The notes under the pieces are model-generated. The model was not told the DNA's origin. It searched no databases and saw nothing but the letters and a program-made list of their open reading frames with translations. 32,358 nucleotides of DNA from a virus, in the IMG/VR virus record IMGVR_UViG_3300031455_000100, positions 1 through 32,358 of that record. One strand, 5' to 3'. Numbering within the stretch: position 1 is the stretch's first letter; the number at the start of each line of letters is the position of its first letter. Both the position numbers and the translations under genes were made by a program. Below are positions 22,426 to 29,246 of the stretch, in pieces.

Positions 22426-22595
22426 GTCCAGTCCTCCGGGGTATCGTCGTCATACTCGTAATCGTGGTCCGGCACGCCCGCCTCGAACAGGCATTCCTCG
22501 CACGCGTGCCGGCCGTCATCCAGTTCGACGAGGCCACCGCGGGTGCTGCAGAAGTCGCAGCGGCTCGAATCCAGGTCGTTTTCGTCGCCCCGCAT
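22422..22595 (-). CDS. Small zinc-ribbon protein, 57 aa
   Basis: A 57-residue acidic protein with two Cys pairs, CDFC (residues 13-16) and CEEC (32-35), separated by 15 residues: a zinc-ribbon or knuckle. The tail is very acidic (DHDYEYDDDTPEDW). GAGGTGA provides the ribosome site for the ATG at 22595. Small two-pair zinc proteins are common among phage accessory genes and may bind host RNA polymerase or other proteins, but the partner cannot be told here. It is coupled to the following gene by ATGA. Confidence 0.75.
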   Translation of the reverse strand: MRGDENDLDSSRCDFCSTRGGLVELDDGRHACEECLFEAGVPDHDYEYDDDTPEDWT

Positions 22596-22599
22596 CGGA

Positions 22600-23019
22600 T
22601 CACCTCATATCCTGGCTGTTTTCGGCGTCGTCCGGACCGCCTTCGGGGTCGTCCCAGGCGAAATGGACGTAGCAGTAGTCGCGGTCGTGTTCTTCGGACC
22701 AGACGGCGGCCATGAGGTCGCCCCAGCCGCGCATCGAGGCCGCGAAATAATGTCCGTCGCTCAGGACCGGGACACCCTCTCCATCCTCGTCCTGATGCCA
22801 CTCGCCGCCCTTCCAGAGACGCCTGCGCAGGATTTCCGCGCGCAGGGCCTCGAGGTGGGGGTGCCACTCCGGATAGTAGCGCGCGAGGTAGTCCTTCCAG
22901 CGCTGCCCGGCCGATGTCATGTTGAAGAACCCGCCGAGGCCGCCGAGGTTCAGGGGGTCGAAGATGGAGTCGTCATCGGGACGGGCAGCCCGCCAGTGCG
23001 TCACGTGCAGGTCGGTCAT
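22600..23019 (-). CDS. Hypothetical protein, 139 aa
   Basis: A 139-residue acidic, Trp/Tyr-rich protein (MTDLHVTHWRAARPDDDSIFDPLNLGGLGGFF...). The start at 23019 is chosen for its ATGA overlap with the upstream stop and the GGAGGA before it; the longer frame upstream is Arg-rich shadow. Segments RWKDYLARYYPEWHPHLEALRAEILRRR and YFAASMRGWGDLMAAVWSEEH look like a mixed alpha/beta fold. No known family recognised. Confidence 0.7.
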   Translation of the reverse strand: MTDLHVTHWRAARPDDDSIFDPLNLGGLGGFFNMTSAGQRWKDYLARYYPEWHPHLEALRAEILRRRLWKGGEWHQDEDGEGVPVLSDGHYFAASMRGWGDLMAAVWSEEHDRDYCYVHFAWDDPEGGPDDAENSQDMR

Positions 23020-23372
23020 GTGCGGGGTCCTCCGGCGCGGGAGGGGTTCACCACCCGCGTGCCCTTGCCTCCGCCGCCCCGGGGCCAGCCGCGTGACCTC
23101 ACGACGGCCATGTCGACCATGCCCGTGTCCGCGAACATGACCTCGTCCGGCAGACTGGCCTTCACGCCCTCGATCCACTCGACGACGTCGTCCCCGCGGG
23201 ACTCGCGGATGTCGTCCGCGGGAATTCCGGTCACGTCCGCAAGCTTCTCGACGAGGGACTCATAACGGGTGTGAGCCTCTACGAGCACCTCGGCGGCGCC
23301 TTCCGGATTCGTCCGCGCGAGCATCTGAGCCGCGAGCCAGCCGAGCGTGTTCCTGTCATCCTGGGTCATCAT
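23016..23372 (-). CDS. Hypothetical protein, 118 aa
   Basis: A 118-residue protein: MMTQDDRNTLGWLAAQMLARTNPEGAAEVLVEAHTRYESLVEKLADVTGIPADDIRESRGDDVVEW. The N-terminal 85 residues are helical and acidic, the last 30 Gly/Arg/Lys-rich (WPRGGGGKGTRVVNPSRAGGP), like a flexible basic tail. Overlaps both neighbours as ATGA. No family recognised. Confidence 0.7.
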   Translation of the reverse strand: MMTQDDRNTLGWLAAQMLARTNPEGAAEVLVEAHTRYESLVEKLADVTGIPADDIRESRGDDVVEWIEGVKASLPDEVMFADTGMVDMAVVRSRGWPRGGGGKGTRVVNPSRAGGPRT

Positions 23373-23959
23373 GCGCGGCTCCAGTAGCCTTCCCAGAGCA
23401 GCCTCGCGAGTTCACGGCGGCGGCTGTCGGGATCCGTGATCCGGTAAGCCTCCGGCGTGTCGTCGATGTAGCTGACGACCATGTCTGCGACGCGGAGCCA
23501 GGTGTCGGAGTCGGCGACGTCTTCCTTCTCCTCGTCTTCGTCGGGCGGGCAGTCGGAGCAGCCCTCGCCCGGCGCGCAGGTGCAGTGGGCTACCGCCTTG
23601 ACCGCAGCCAGGTCAGCCTTCGCGCGGTCATATGCCCTGCGGGCTTCGGCGGGCGTCATCGCGCTGAAATCACCCGCGCTGCGCCGCTCGCCGTCCAGTC
23701 CCCACCGGGACTGCGTCAGGGCCTCCTTGATGATCGCCTCAAGCGCGTCCACGATCTCGCCCCTGACGTCGTTCGGGATGCTGCCGAGGACGGCGGGGAG
23801 CACTTCGCCGAAGCCGCCTCTCCCCATGTGCAGGTAGTCGATGACGCCCAGCGCGGCATGACGCGCCCACGGCGGCGGGTCGTCGTGGTCGTATTCGAAG
23901 TCCTTGTCGTAAGGGTAGTCCAGCGCGCCCTTCAGGGCCTTCTTCGCATCTTCGGTCAT
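23369..23959 (-). CDS. Hypothetical protein with Cys cluster, 196 aa
   Basis: A 196-residue protein starting MTEDAKKALKGALDYPYDKDFEYDHDDPPPW. The ATG at 23959 has GGAAGG 6 bases upstream and overlaps the previous stop as ATGA. A compact helical part (ARHAALGVIDYLHMGRGGFGEVLPAVLGSIPNDV) is followed by an Ala-rich helix and a cysteine cluster (CTCAPGEGCSDC), then an acidic run (DEDEEKEDVADSD). The four clustered cysteines could bind zinc. No family recognised. Confidence 0.7.
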   Translation of the reverse strand: MTEDAKKALKGALDYPYDKDFEYDHDDPPPWARHAALGVIDYLHMGRGGFGEVLPAVLGSIPNDVRGEIVDALEAIIKEALTQSRWGLDGERRSAGDFSAMTPAEARRAYDRAKADLAAVKAVAHCTCAPGEGCSDCPPDEDEEKEDVADSDTWLRVADMVVSYIDDTPEAYRITDPDSRRRELARLLWEGYWSRA

Positions 23960-24180
23960 CTCGTACCTTCCTTTCCGGACCGTGCGGCCCGCTTCTCTGC
24001 TTCGTAGGTTTCCGGCGCGACCCTGATGCGGCGCACCAGATAGGCCGTCTCGGCGACGGGAGCGTTGGCGATGGCCCGGATGATCGTGCGCAGCGCCACC
24101 GGGTCGTCCGCGATCTGGCGGGCGATGGCGCGGGCCATGTTCGTGCGGGTCTCGGGGGTGGCTTCGTAGTCGTCGGTCAT
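23956..24180 (-). CDS. Hypothetical protein, first of accessory operon, 74 aa
   Basis: A 74-residue helical protein (MTDDYEATPETRTNMARAIARQIADDPVALRTIIRAIANAPVAETAYLVRRIRVAPETYEAEKR) with alternating acidic and basic helices. AGGAGA stands 6 bases before the ATG at 24180. It heads a run of six genes connected by ATGA overlaps on the minus strand and diverges from the GcrA-like gene. No family recognised. Confidence 0.7.
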   Translation of the reverse strand: MTDDYEATPETRTNMARAIARQIADDPVALRTIIRAIANAPVAETAYLVRRIRVAPETYEAEKRAARSGKEGTR

Positions 24181-24314
24181 GCGGGTCTCCTGTCTCTGGA
24201 AAGAGAGTCACCCGGCGGCGTGCCGTGTTCAAATCGGGAGATTTCGCCGGCGGATTTGGTCGCGGCCGCCGGCGGGACAATCCTTGGAGTCTGGACAAGA
24301 CAGAGGAGGTCCCG
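24181..24314. promoter_or_regulatory. Divergent promoter region
   Basis: The 134-base gap separates the minus-strand accessory operon from the plus-strand GcrA-like gene. It contains a dyad AAATC-GGGA-GATTT around 24230-24244, two GANTC sites (24205-24209, 24287-24291), a minus-strand TTGAAC at the dyad edge without a convincing -10, and AGAGGAGG before the rightward ATG. Promoters for both directions are expected but I cannot fix their hexamers. Confidence 0.4.
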
Positions 24315-25373
24315 ATGAAACACATGAATCTCGCGCTGACGGTCGGAGCGGTCAGCATCAGCATCAGCATCCCGGTCGACGAGGCCGCTCAGCCGAAGCT
24401 CCGGATCGACGAGCAGCCGCTGCCGATCCCGGCGCCTGCCGTGCCGGAGCCGGAGCCGCAGGAAGACGTCGCCCCGGAGGTGAAGGACACCGGGTATTTC
24501 TGGACGGACGAGGAAGACGCCCTGCTGCGGAAGCTCTTCGAGGAGAACTTCACGCATTCCGGCATCGCACAGCGTATGGGCCGCAGCACGCAGGCCGTGA
24601 AGTTCCGTTGCCATAAGCTCGGACTGAAGAGCCAGGTCCGCACGGACTGGCCCGAGGACCGGGTGGAGACCATGCGGACCATGCTCGCCGAAGGGGCCAC
24701 GTTCAGGGACGTCGGGAAGGCGCTGGGCGTATCCGGGCAGGCCGTCCTCAAGCAGGCGGGCAAGCACGGCCTCAGGAGCCTGAACACTCGCGGCCGCAGG
24801 AAGAAGGCGTCGAAGCACGCCCCGGAACCCGAGCCGGCCGCGGCCTCTCCCCGCAAGTGGTCTCTGGAAGAGATCGCACGGCTGCGGTCTCTGATCGATG
24901 CCGGGGAGACGATGGACGCGATCGTCGAGGCGTTCCCGGCGCGGACGGAGAACGCCGTCAGGACCAAGATCAGCGACAGCGGATACCCCATGCCGATGCG
25001 CAGGGAGAGGTCTCTGACGGACGATGAGGCCTGCACCGCGTCTTCGGGATTGATCCGCTTCGCTGGATACGACTGCGGGAACCATCATCGCTGGACGGAC
25101 GAGGATGACGACGTCATCCGCGACATGGCGGCCGAGGGCTCTTCCGACAGTCAGATCGCCGAGGCGCTGGAGCGGGTCCCGCGCGTGGTCGCCAGGCGGC
25201 GCAGGAGCCTGAACGTCGCCGCAGGGGGCGGCAGGAAGGCGGACAGGATCACCGAACGGCCCTGTATCAGATGCCGGGGGCCGTTCGAGAGCGAGGGTAA
25301 GCATCACCGCATGTGCGACCGCTGCCGCCACATACCCGACAACGGCATGCCCGTCATGTCGGTCGCGGCCTGA
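24315..25373 (+). CDS. Multi-module GcrA/SANT-like regulator with zinc knuckle, 352 aa
   Basis: A 352-residue protein. After a Pro/Glu-rich lead (residues 1-58), four modules of about 43 residues follow the GcrA N-terminal pattern W-[ST]-x-x-E...L...I-A...L-G-R...A-V...LGL: residues 62-105 (FWTDEEDALLRKLFEENFTH..., best), 112-154, 182-223 and 260-300. A four-Cys knuckle ends it: C317, C320, C334, C337. GcrA binds GANTC-containing promoters with sigma70. Here, four modules could contact several sites. AGAGGAGG precedes the ATG. The next gene is a shorter paralogue. The DNA target is inferred. Confidence 0.75.
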   Translation: MKHMNLALTVGAVSISISIPVDEAAQPKLRIDEQPLPIPAPAVPEPEPQEDVAPEVKDTGYFWTDEEDALLRKLFEENFTHSGIAQRMGRSTQAVKFRCHKLGLKSQVRTDWPEDRVETMRTMLAEGATFRDVGKALGVSGQAVLKQAGKHGLRSLNTRGRRKKASKHAPEPEPAAASPRKWSLEEIARLRSLIDAGETMDAIVEAFPARTENAVRTKISDSGYPMPMRRERSLTDDEACTASSGLIRFAGYDCGNHHRWTDEDDDVIRDMAAEGSSDSQIAEALERVPRVVARRRRSLNVAAGGGRKADRITERPCIRCRGPFESEGKHHRMCDRCRHIPDNGMPVMSVAA

Positions 25374-25390
25374 GAGAGAGGAGAGAGACT

Positions 25391-25885
25391 ATGGGAAAGA
25401 CATTCACGGGATCCTCCGCCGCGGCGTGGGACGACATCCAGATGCAGGCGCTGCGTCAGCTTTTCGACGCGGGCCTGTCCGACTCCGAGATCGGCGCCAA
25501 GCTGACTCCGCCGAGGACGTGCGCGAGCGTGACGAACATGCGCCGGGTCATGGGCCTCGACGTCATCAACCGGGACCGGGACCGCTGGGACGGCCACGAG
25601 GCCGCCGATCTCGAACGCCTGTTCTTCGGCGGGGAGACCGACGCCGCCATCGCCGCGGCCCTCGGGCGGACCGTCTCGTCGGTCGCGTCCTACCGCCGGC
25701 GGCGCGGTCTCGTCCGCGAGAACGGGGGGACGGGCGGCGCGCCGAAGGCCACGGCGGGAAAAAAGACCCGGGCGTGCATGTGCTGCCGGATCCCGTTCCT
25801 GTCGGAAGGCGCCCACAACCGCCTGTGCGACCCGTGCCGGGACGGGGCCGAATCCGCCTACGGGTATCACGCCTACGCGGCGTGA
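25391..25885 (+). CDS. Shorter GcrA/SANT-like paralogue with zinc knuckle, 164 aa
   Basis: A 164-residue protein 17 bases after the previous gene. It has two helix-turn-helix-like modules (residues 13-56 AWDDIQMQALRQLFDAGLSDSEIGAKL... and 66-108 RWDGHEAADLERLFFGGETDAAIAAALGRTVSSV) and a zinc knuckle C129, C132, C146, C149. The knuckle region is nearly the same as in the larger neighbour (FxSEGxHxRxCDxC), so the pair arose by duplication with gain or loss of modules. AGGAGAGAG precedes the ATG at 25391. Terminator follows. Probably a DNA-binding regulator. Confidence 0.75.
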   Translation: MGKTFTGSSAAAWDDIQMQALRQLFDAGLSDSEIGAKLTPPRTCASVTNMRRVMGLDVINRDRDRWDGHEAADLERLFFGGETDAAIAAALGRTVSSVASYRRRRGLVRENGGTGGAPKATAGKKTRACMCCRIPFLSEGAHNRLCDPCRDGAESAYGYHAYAA

Positions 25886-25908
25886 ACGTCGCCCCTCGCA
25901 GGGTATCA

Positions 25909-25933
25909 GGGTCGCCTCCGGGCGGCCCTTTTT
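25909..25933 (+). terminator. Intrinsic terminator of the GcrA-like gene pair
   Basis: GGGTCGCC-TCCG-GGCGGCCC forms an 8-bp stem (one G-U pair; 25909-25916 and 25921-25928) followed by TTTTT, 24 bases after the stop codon at 25885. Confidence 0.88.
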
Positions 25934-25974
25934 CGTGGCCTCGGGACGGTCCCGCGTCTCTACGAGAACCTCCG

Positions 25975-26079
25975 GATTCCTGATTCTCAAACAGGGAGTA
26001 ATGGGGGGAATACGCACCGGGGGACTGACGAAAACCTTTCGAGATTCGAAACGTCTCCGAAGGATTCGAACTTCGAATC
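25975..26079. repeat. Cluster of GATTC/GATTCGAA elements between convergent genes
   Basis: Five GANTC sites lie in 105 bp: 25975, 25982, 26043, 26063 and 26075. Three are part of GATTCGAA, two in direct orientation 20 bp apart (26043-26050 and 26063-26070) and one inverted, so that 26063-26079 reads GATTCGAA-C-TTCGAATC, a perfect dyad. No gene fits between the terminator and 26099. Confidence 0.55.
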
Positions 26080-26098
26080 GACCCCGGGAGCGCCCCGA

Positions 26099-26437
26099 TC
26101 AGGACGTCAGTCCGGCCTTCCGGATGAGGTCGGAAATCACGCGGTCCCGCTGCCATCGGGTGGTCCGCCGCAGGAGGACGGAACGGACCCCGGCCTCGCC
26201 ATAGCCGTCCTCCACGAGCATGCGCCCGGCGGCCGCCAGTATGCCGTCGACGACCTCCCGGCGGACCGGGGTCATCCTGCCCGTGCGCATAAGGTGAGCC
26301 GAGTATGCCGTCACCGCGGCGGCCACGGCCACGTCCACGGCGCACCCCTCCGGCACCCCGTTCTCGGACAGCCTCCGCCGCCAGCGGCGCTGCCTGCGCT
26401 GCGCGTCCGCGTTCGATGGATCCGCTGGTCTCGGCAT
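26099..26437 (-). CDS. Hypothetical basic protein, 112 aa
   Basis: A 112-residue protein starting MPRPADPSNADAQRRQRRWRRRLSENGVPEG. The start at 26437 is preferred for GGGAGG 6 bases upstream over a longer form. The N-terminus is strongly basic; the following helical part (AVDVAVAAAVTAYSAHLMRTGRM..., then VVDGILAAAGRMLVEDGYGEAGVRSVLLRRTTRWQRD) could be a small DNA-binding domain. No family recognised. Transcribed with or after the next gene from the palindrome region. Confidence 0.65.
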   Translation of the reverse strand: MPRPADPSNADAQRRQRRWRRRLSENGVPEGCAVDVAVAAAVTAYSAHLMRTGRMTPVRREVVDGILAAAGRMLVEDGYGEAGVRSVLLRRTTRWQRDRVISDLIRKAGLTS

Positions 26438-26512
26438 CGTCGCCCTCCCGTCTCTACGAGACAGCAGAATCGGGCGTCGGCGTGCATGGTTCAAGAAATC
26501 GCCGCGGCCCTG

Positions 26513-26869
26513 TCAGACGCGGGCGAGCTTGGGCCTGAGGCGGCCGGTCCGCGCCTGGGTCTCCACGGTCATGGGGACGCCCGCCTTGCCCGGAAAGGCC
26601 CGCGTCAGGACCTTCCGGATTTCGGAAGCCCCGGGGCCGTCCGTGGCGAGGATCATGATCGCGGCGTCCGCCAGGAGCGTCCTGATGACGGCCGGGGTCG
26701 GCTCGAGGTCACCGGAATCCTGGGCGGCCTTCCGCTTCGCACGGGCGGCGCGGTTCGCCAGACGATGGTATTCGGCGCGATCCTCGGGGGACATGGCGGT
26801 GTATCCCCGGGACGCGGCGTCGCGTTCCCGGAGACGGTCGTGGAGCTTCAGGAGCAGGGTGTCATCCAT
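26513..26869 (-). CDS. Hypothetical protein, 118 aa
   Basis: A 118-residue protein starting MDDTLLLKLHDRLRERDAASRGYTAMSPEDRAEYHRLANRAARAKRKAAQDSGDLEP. Highly helical and charged, with a Lys/Arg-rich central part. GGAG stands 9 bases before the ATG at 26869. A longer frame to an upstream ATG has no ribosome site. An 18-bp palindrome 64 bases upstream is the likely operator. It lies between the GcrA-like pair and the origin, so a regulatory or replication-accessory job is possible, but nothing in the sequence proves it. Confidence 0.65.
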   Translation of the reverse strand: MDDTLLLKLHDRLRERDAASRGYTAMSPEDRAEYHRLANRAARAKRKAAQDSGDLEPTPAVIRTLLADAAIMILATDGPGASEIRKVLTRAFPGKAGVPMTVETQARTGRLRPKLARV

Positions 26870-26932
26870 GGTCGGGGTCTCCGGTCGGATTCTCATGCCC
26901 GATGATGTCCCGGTCGGCGGAATCCACAAAGC

Positions 26933-26950
26933 GTTTTATCGCGATAAAAC
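26933..26950. promoter_or_regulatory. 18-bp perfect palindrome, probable operator
   Basis: GTTTTATCGCGATAAAAC is a perfect palindrome in an AT-rich island 64 bases upstream of the 118-residue gene's ATG. The right half on the minus strand gives GATAAA, a -10-like hexamer, but no good -35 is at 16-18 bases. A dimeric repressor site is the simplest reading. Confidence 0.55.
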
Positions 26951-27204
26951 GGAAAAAGTTTTGATCCCGCCGGACCCGGGTTTCCCCGGGCGGTCATCTC
27001 GCACGGCTCCGATCGGAAAAACGGCTAGAACCGGGCTCGCGCTCCCCAGGCGATGACACCCTCACTCCCTGCGAAACCCACGGCCCCCAGCGGTCAGGAT
27101 TCGATGGTCTCCCCAGCGGACGGGTGACCGCTCTGCGAAGCGGATTCTTTTGCCCTGCTCAGCCCGCAGGGCCACGGCTCTTCGTCGCGACGGTCTCGAT
27201 GACG

Positions 27205-27257
27205 CGGATTCAATGCTCGAAACCCTGCGGATTCACAGGGCATGGACACCCGGATTC
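27205..27257 (+). repeat. Iterons: CGGATTC at 23-bp spacing
   Basis: CGGATTCa occurs at 27205, 27228 and 27251, exactly 23 bp apart (about two helical turns). A further CGGATTC is at 27141-27147 and a looser AGGATTC at 27097. Flanks are only weakly conserved (C/G-rich before). Each copy contains a GANTC methylation target. Such phasing is what Rep_3 initiators need for cooperative binding. Confidence 0.6.
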
Positions 27258-27360
27258 AGGGGTCTCTCTGGCGGTCACGGGGGTATTCGTAAAGAGAATT
27301 CCTTATTCCCACATTAAATCCGTTGACCAATCCAGACAGGATGCGGGAAACACCCGATTC

Positions 27361-27464
27361 TTTACGTGACAGATTTCCACGGAATCTTGTCACATAGACG
27401 TTTACGTGACGAAATCCCGGTCATGTCACTCAGTCTTATCGTGACATGATTCCGAACCTGTCAC
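27361..27464. repeat. Six alternating GTGAC elements before the Rep gene
   Basis: GTGAC cores occur at 27366-27370, 27406-27410 and 27441-27445 in direct orientation and as GTCAC at 27389-27393, 27425-27429 and 27460-27464, strictly alternating with 16-23 bp between neighbours. Longer consensus is about TTACGTGACAnGATTCC. Rep proteins often repress their own promoter through inverted copies of their iteron half-sites; these may also be part of the origin. Confidence 0.65.
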
Positions 27465-27530
27465 GAAGAGGGTTGACCCGATCCCGCCGGCGCCTGACCA
27501 TCGACGTATCGAGACAGGGAGACAGGCATC

Positions 27531-29246
27531 GTGGCGGTAGACAACGGGCATGTACGCAGAGGCAGGAAGCGGTCGAAGGGGAGCCAGCGAAAGGGCGTCC
27601 GGGCGGGCGACCTTCTGACGGAGATGATCGACCGACTGCCGGAAGGCACGAACCCGACAGTCGAGAAGTCGGTCCAGCTGATCGAGGGCGTCCGCATCGT
27701 CGGAGCCGACGACCTGACCGCGAAAGACCAGGCGCTCTACGAGGCCCTTCTGGCCGTCGCCCGGGACGGCGGGATCGACGCCGACGCCCATTCCTTCGCG
27801 CTCCGTGACGCGATGAACTACCTCAAGGCCGACCGGGTCGAGCAGGTCGCGCGCTCGCTAGAGCGCCTGACCCGAACGGTCGTGCGCTACACGTTCCGGG
27901 ACGAGCGGCGCCGGACCTACGGCTCCATGCCCCTGATCCTCGCCGAGATCGTCGAAGACCTCGAGGCCGGCACGGCCGTCGTGTCCTACGTCATCCCGGC
28001 CCCGGTCAAGCGGGCCGCGCTCTCGGCGAACTCATACACCTGGCTGGAGCTTCACGCCCTCGCGGATTTCTCCAGCCGTTACGCCGCCCGTCTCTACCAG
28101 CACCTCGCCGTCGACGCGGTCAAGGATCCGAGCGTCGTCAAGCCGTGGGTCGTCGAGCCGCTCGAACTCGCGCGCATGCTCGGCTATCCGCTCGAAGCGG
28201 ACGGCAGCCTGCACTACGGCTCGTTCAAGCGCCGCTGCCTCGTGCCTGCCATGCAGGACATCGCGGACCACGTGAAGCTCTTCACGGCCACGTGGAAGGC
28301 GGAGCGCGGTTCGGGCCGCGGCCGTCCCGTCACCCTGACATTCCGGGTCACCCCTGCCGAAAAGGCCTTCGAGGCCCACAAGGCCGCCCGCCTGACATAC
28401 TGGAAAGGCTTCCACGACCGCCCGGACCCGAACCATTCCCCCGAGGAACTCCCGTCGAAGCTGGCGATCGGCAGGGCGATCACGGCCACCGGGACCGACG
28501 AAGTGACCTCGTCAAACGGCTGGCGCGCCGCCCTCGACAGGGCGAAAGCCGACCCCCGTTCCTACGTGGCCCCCGGCATGACCGGGCAGGCGCTGCTCGA
28601 CGACCTCGACGACCGCGGCGCCGACATGGCTTTCGGGCGCTGGATTCAGGCATCCAAGGACACTCCGATCTCGATGGACCGGACGGCCGGGACCGCTCCC
28701 GCACAGCCCGTCATGCCCGAGCGCGAAAGGGTCGCCCGGCAGATCGCGCAGGACGCCGTCTGGCATCTCGAAGGCTGGATGGGAGACCCGTCGCGGGGCA
28801 TCCCCAGCCCGTGGAACGACGATCTGATCCGCGACCTGTGCGTCATCTACGCGGGGCCGTTCAAGTCGGTGGAACACCCCGAGGCCGGACCCGATGCACA
28901 CGCCGCCGTACCGCGCCTGTCCGCCGCCCTCGCGGTCCTGCGCAAGTCGTCGCCGGAGCACCGCCGCAGCGCCCTGAAAACCCTGTGCGAGGCCATCGCC
29001 GCGTGGGACATGGACCGCCTTGCCCGCGTGTCCGGCGGCATCATCGGCGGCGGCCCCAAGGCCTCGCCGGCCCCGGCCAGGACGCCGCCCAAGCGGACGT
29101 CCTACTTCTCGGGCACCCGCGAGGTCACCGAGCTGGATACCGGGGTCGACTCGCTCTACGGGATCGAGGACTTCGACGACCGGGACGTCTCGGACTTCGA
29201 CCCGCCGGAGCCGGACGCCTACATGCAACCTGTTGACGAGGACTAG
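27531..29246 (+). CDS. Replication initiator, Rep_3 family, with C-terminal extension
   Basis: A 571-residue plasmid-type initiator. Residues about 60-155 form the first winged helix (VEQVARSLERLTRTVVRYTF; SMPLILAEIVEDLE), and 165-275 the second, with the family's typical segments SSRYAARLYQHL, LELARMLGYP, FKRRCLVPAMQDI and GRPVTLTFRV. Rep_3 proteins usually end at about 250-350 residues; here about 290 more residues follow, acidic and with a helical core (ALAVLRKSSPEHRRSALKTLCEAIAAWD) and a disordered tail. Starts at a GTG with AGGGAG upstream. It melts the adjacent origin to start plasmid replication. This is the main evidence that the phage can persist as a plasmid. Confidence 0.9.
   Translation: MAVDNGHVRRGRKRSKGSQRKGVRAGDLLTEMIDRLPEGTNPTVEKSVQLIEGVRIVGADDLTAKDQALYEALLAVARDGGIDADAHSFALRDAMNYLKADRVEQVARSLERLTRTVVRYTFRDERRRTYGSMPLILAEIVEDLEAGTAVVSYVIPAPVKRAALSANSYTWLELHALADFSSRYAARLYQHLAVDAVKDPSVVKPWVVEPLELARMLGYPLEADGSLHYGSFKRRCLVPAMQDIADHVKLFTATWKAERGSGRGRPVTLTFRVTPAEKAFEAHKAARLTYWKGFHDRPDPNHSPEELPSKLAIGRAITATGTDEVTSSNGWRAALDRAKADPRSYVAPGMTGQALLDDLDDRGADMAFGRWIQASKDTPISMDRTAGTAPAQPVMPERERVARQIAQDAVWHLEGWMGDPSRGIPSPWNDDLIRDLCVIYAGPFKSVEHPEAGPDAHAAVPRLSAALAVLRKSSPEHRRSALKTLCEAIAAWDMDRLARVSGGIIGGGPKASPAPARTPPKRTSYFSGTREVTELDTGVDSLYGIEDFDDRDVSDFDPPEPDAYMQPVDED

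Larger units (their letters stand above)
26951..27530. other. Candidate replication origin region (gene-free)
   Basis: No convincing gene lies between 26870 and 27530. From left to right the area contains a 7-bp stem GCCCTGC/GCAGGGC (27152-27172), iteron-like CGGATTC copies, an AT-rich stretch at about 27289-27322 that could be the unwinding element, six alternating GTGAC elements, and the ribosome site AGGGAG of the Rep gene. The order iterons, AT-rich segment, dyads, rep gene is typical for theta-replicating Rep_3 plasmids. Eight GANTC sites lie within 27098-27452, against about one expected. Confidence 0.6.

Noticed and set aside
24177-25331. Long open frame on the minus strand opposite the GcrA-like gene
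   Set aside because: The product is Arg/Pro/His-rich without domains, while the plus frame has repeated modules and a zinc knuckle. High GC makes antisense frames stay open.
26060-26080. tRNA T-arm or attachment-site remnant (GGATTCGAAC)
   Set aside because: The T-loop-like string is present, but no acceptor, anticodon or D arm can be paired and no integrase is nearby. The dyad explains it better.
27124-27369. 81-codon plus frame in the origin region
   Set aside because: No ribosome site, unusual composition, and it covers the iterons and AT-rich stretch.
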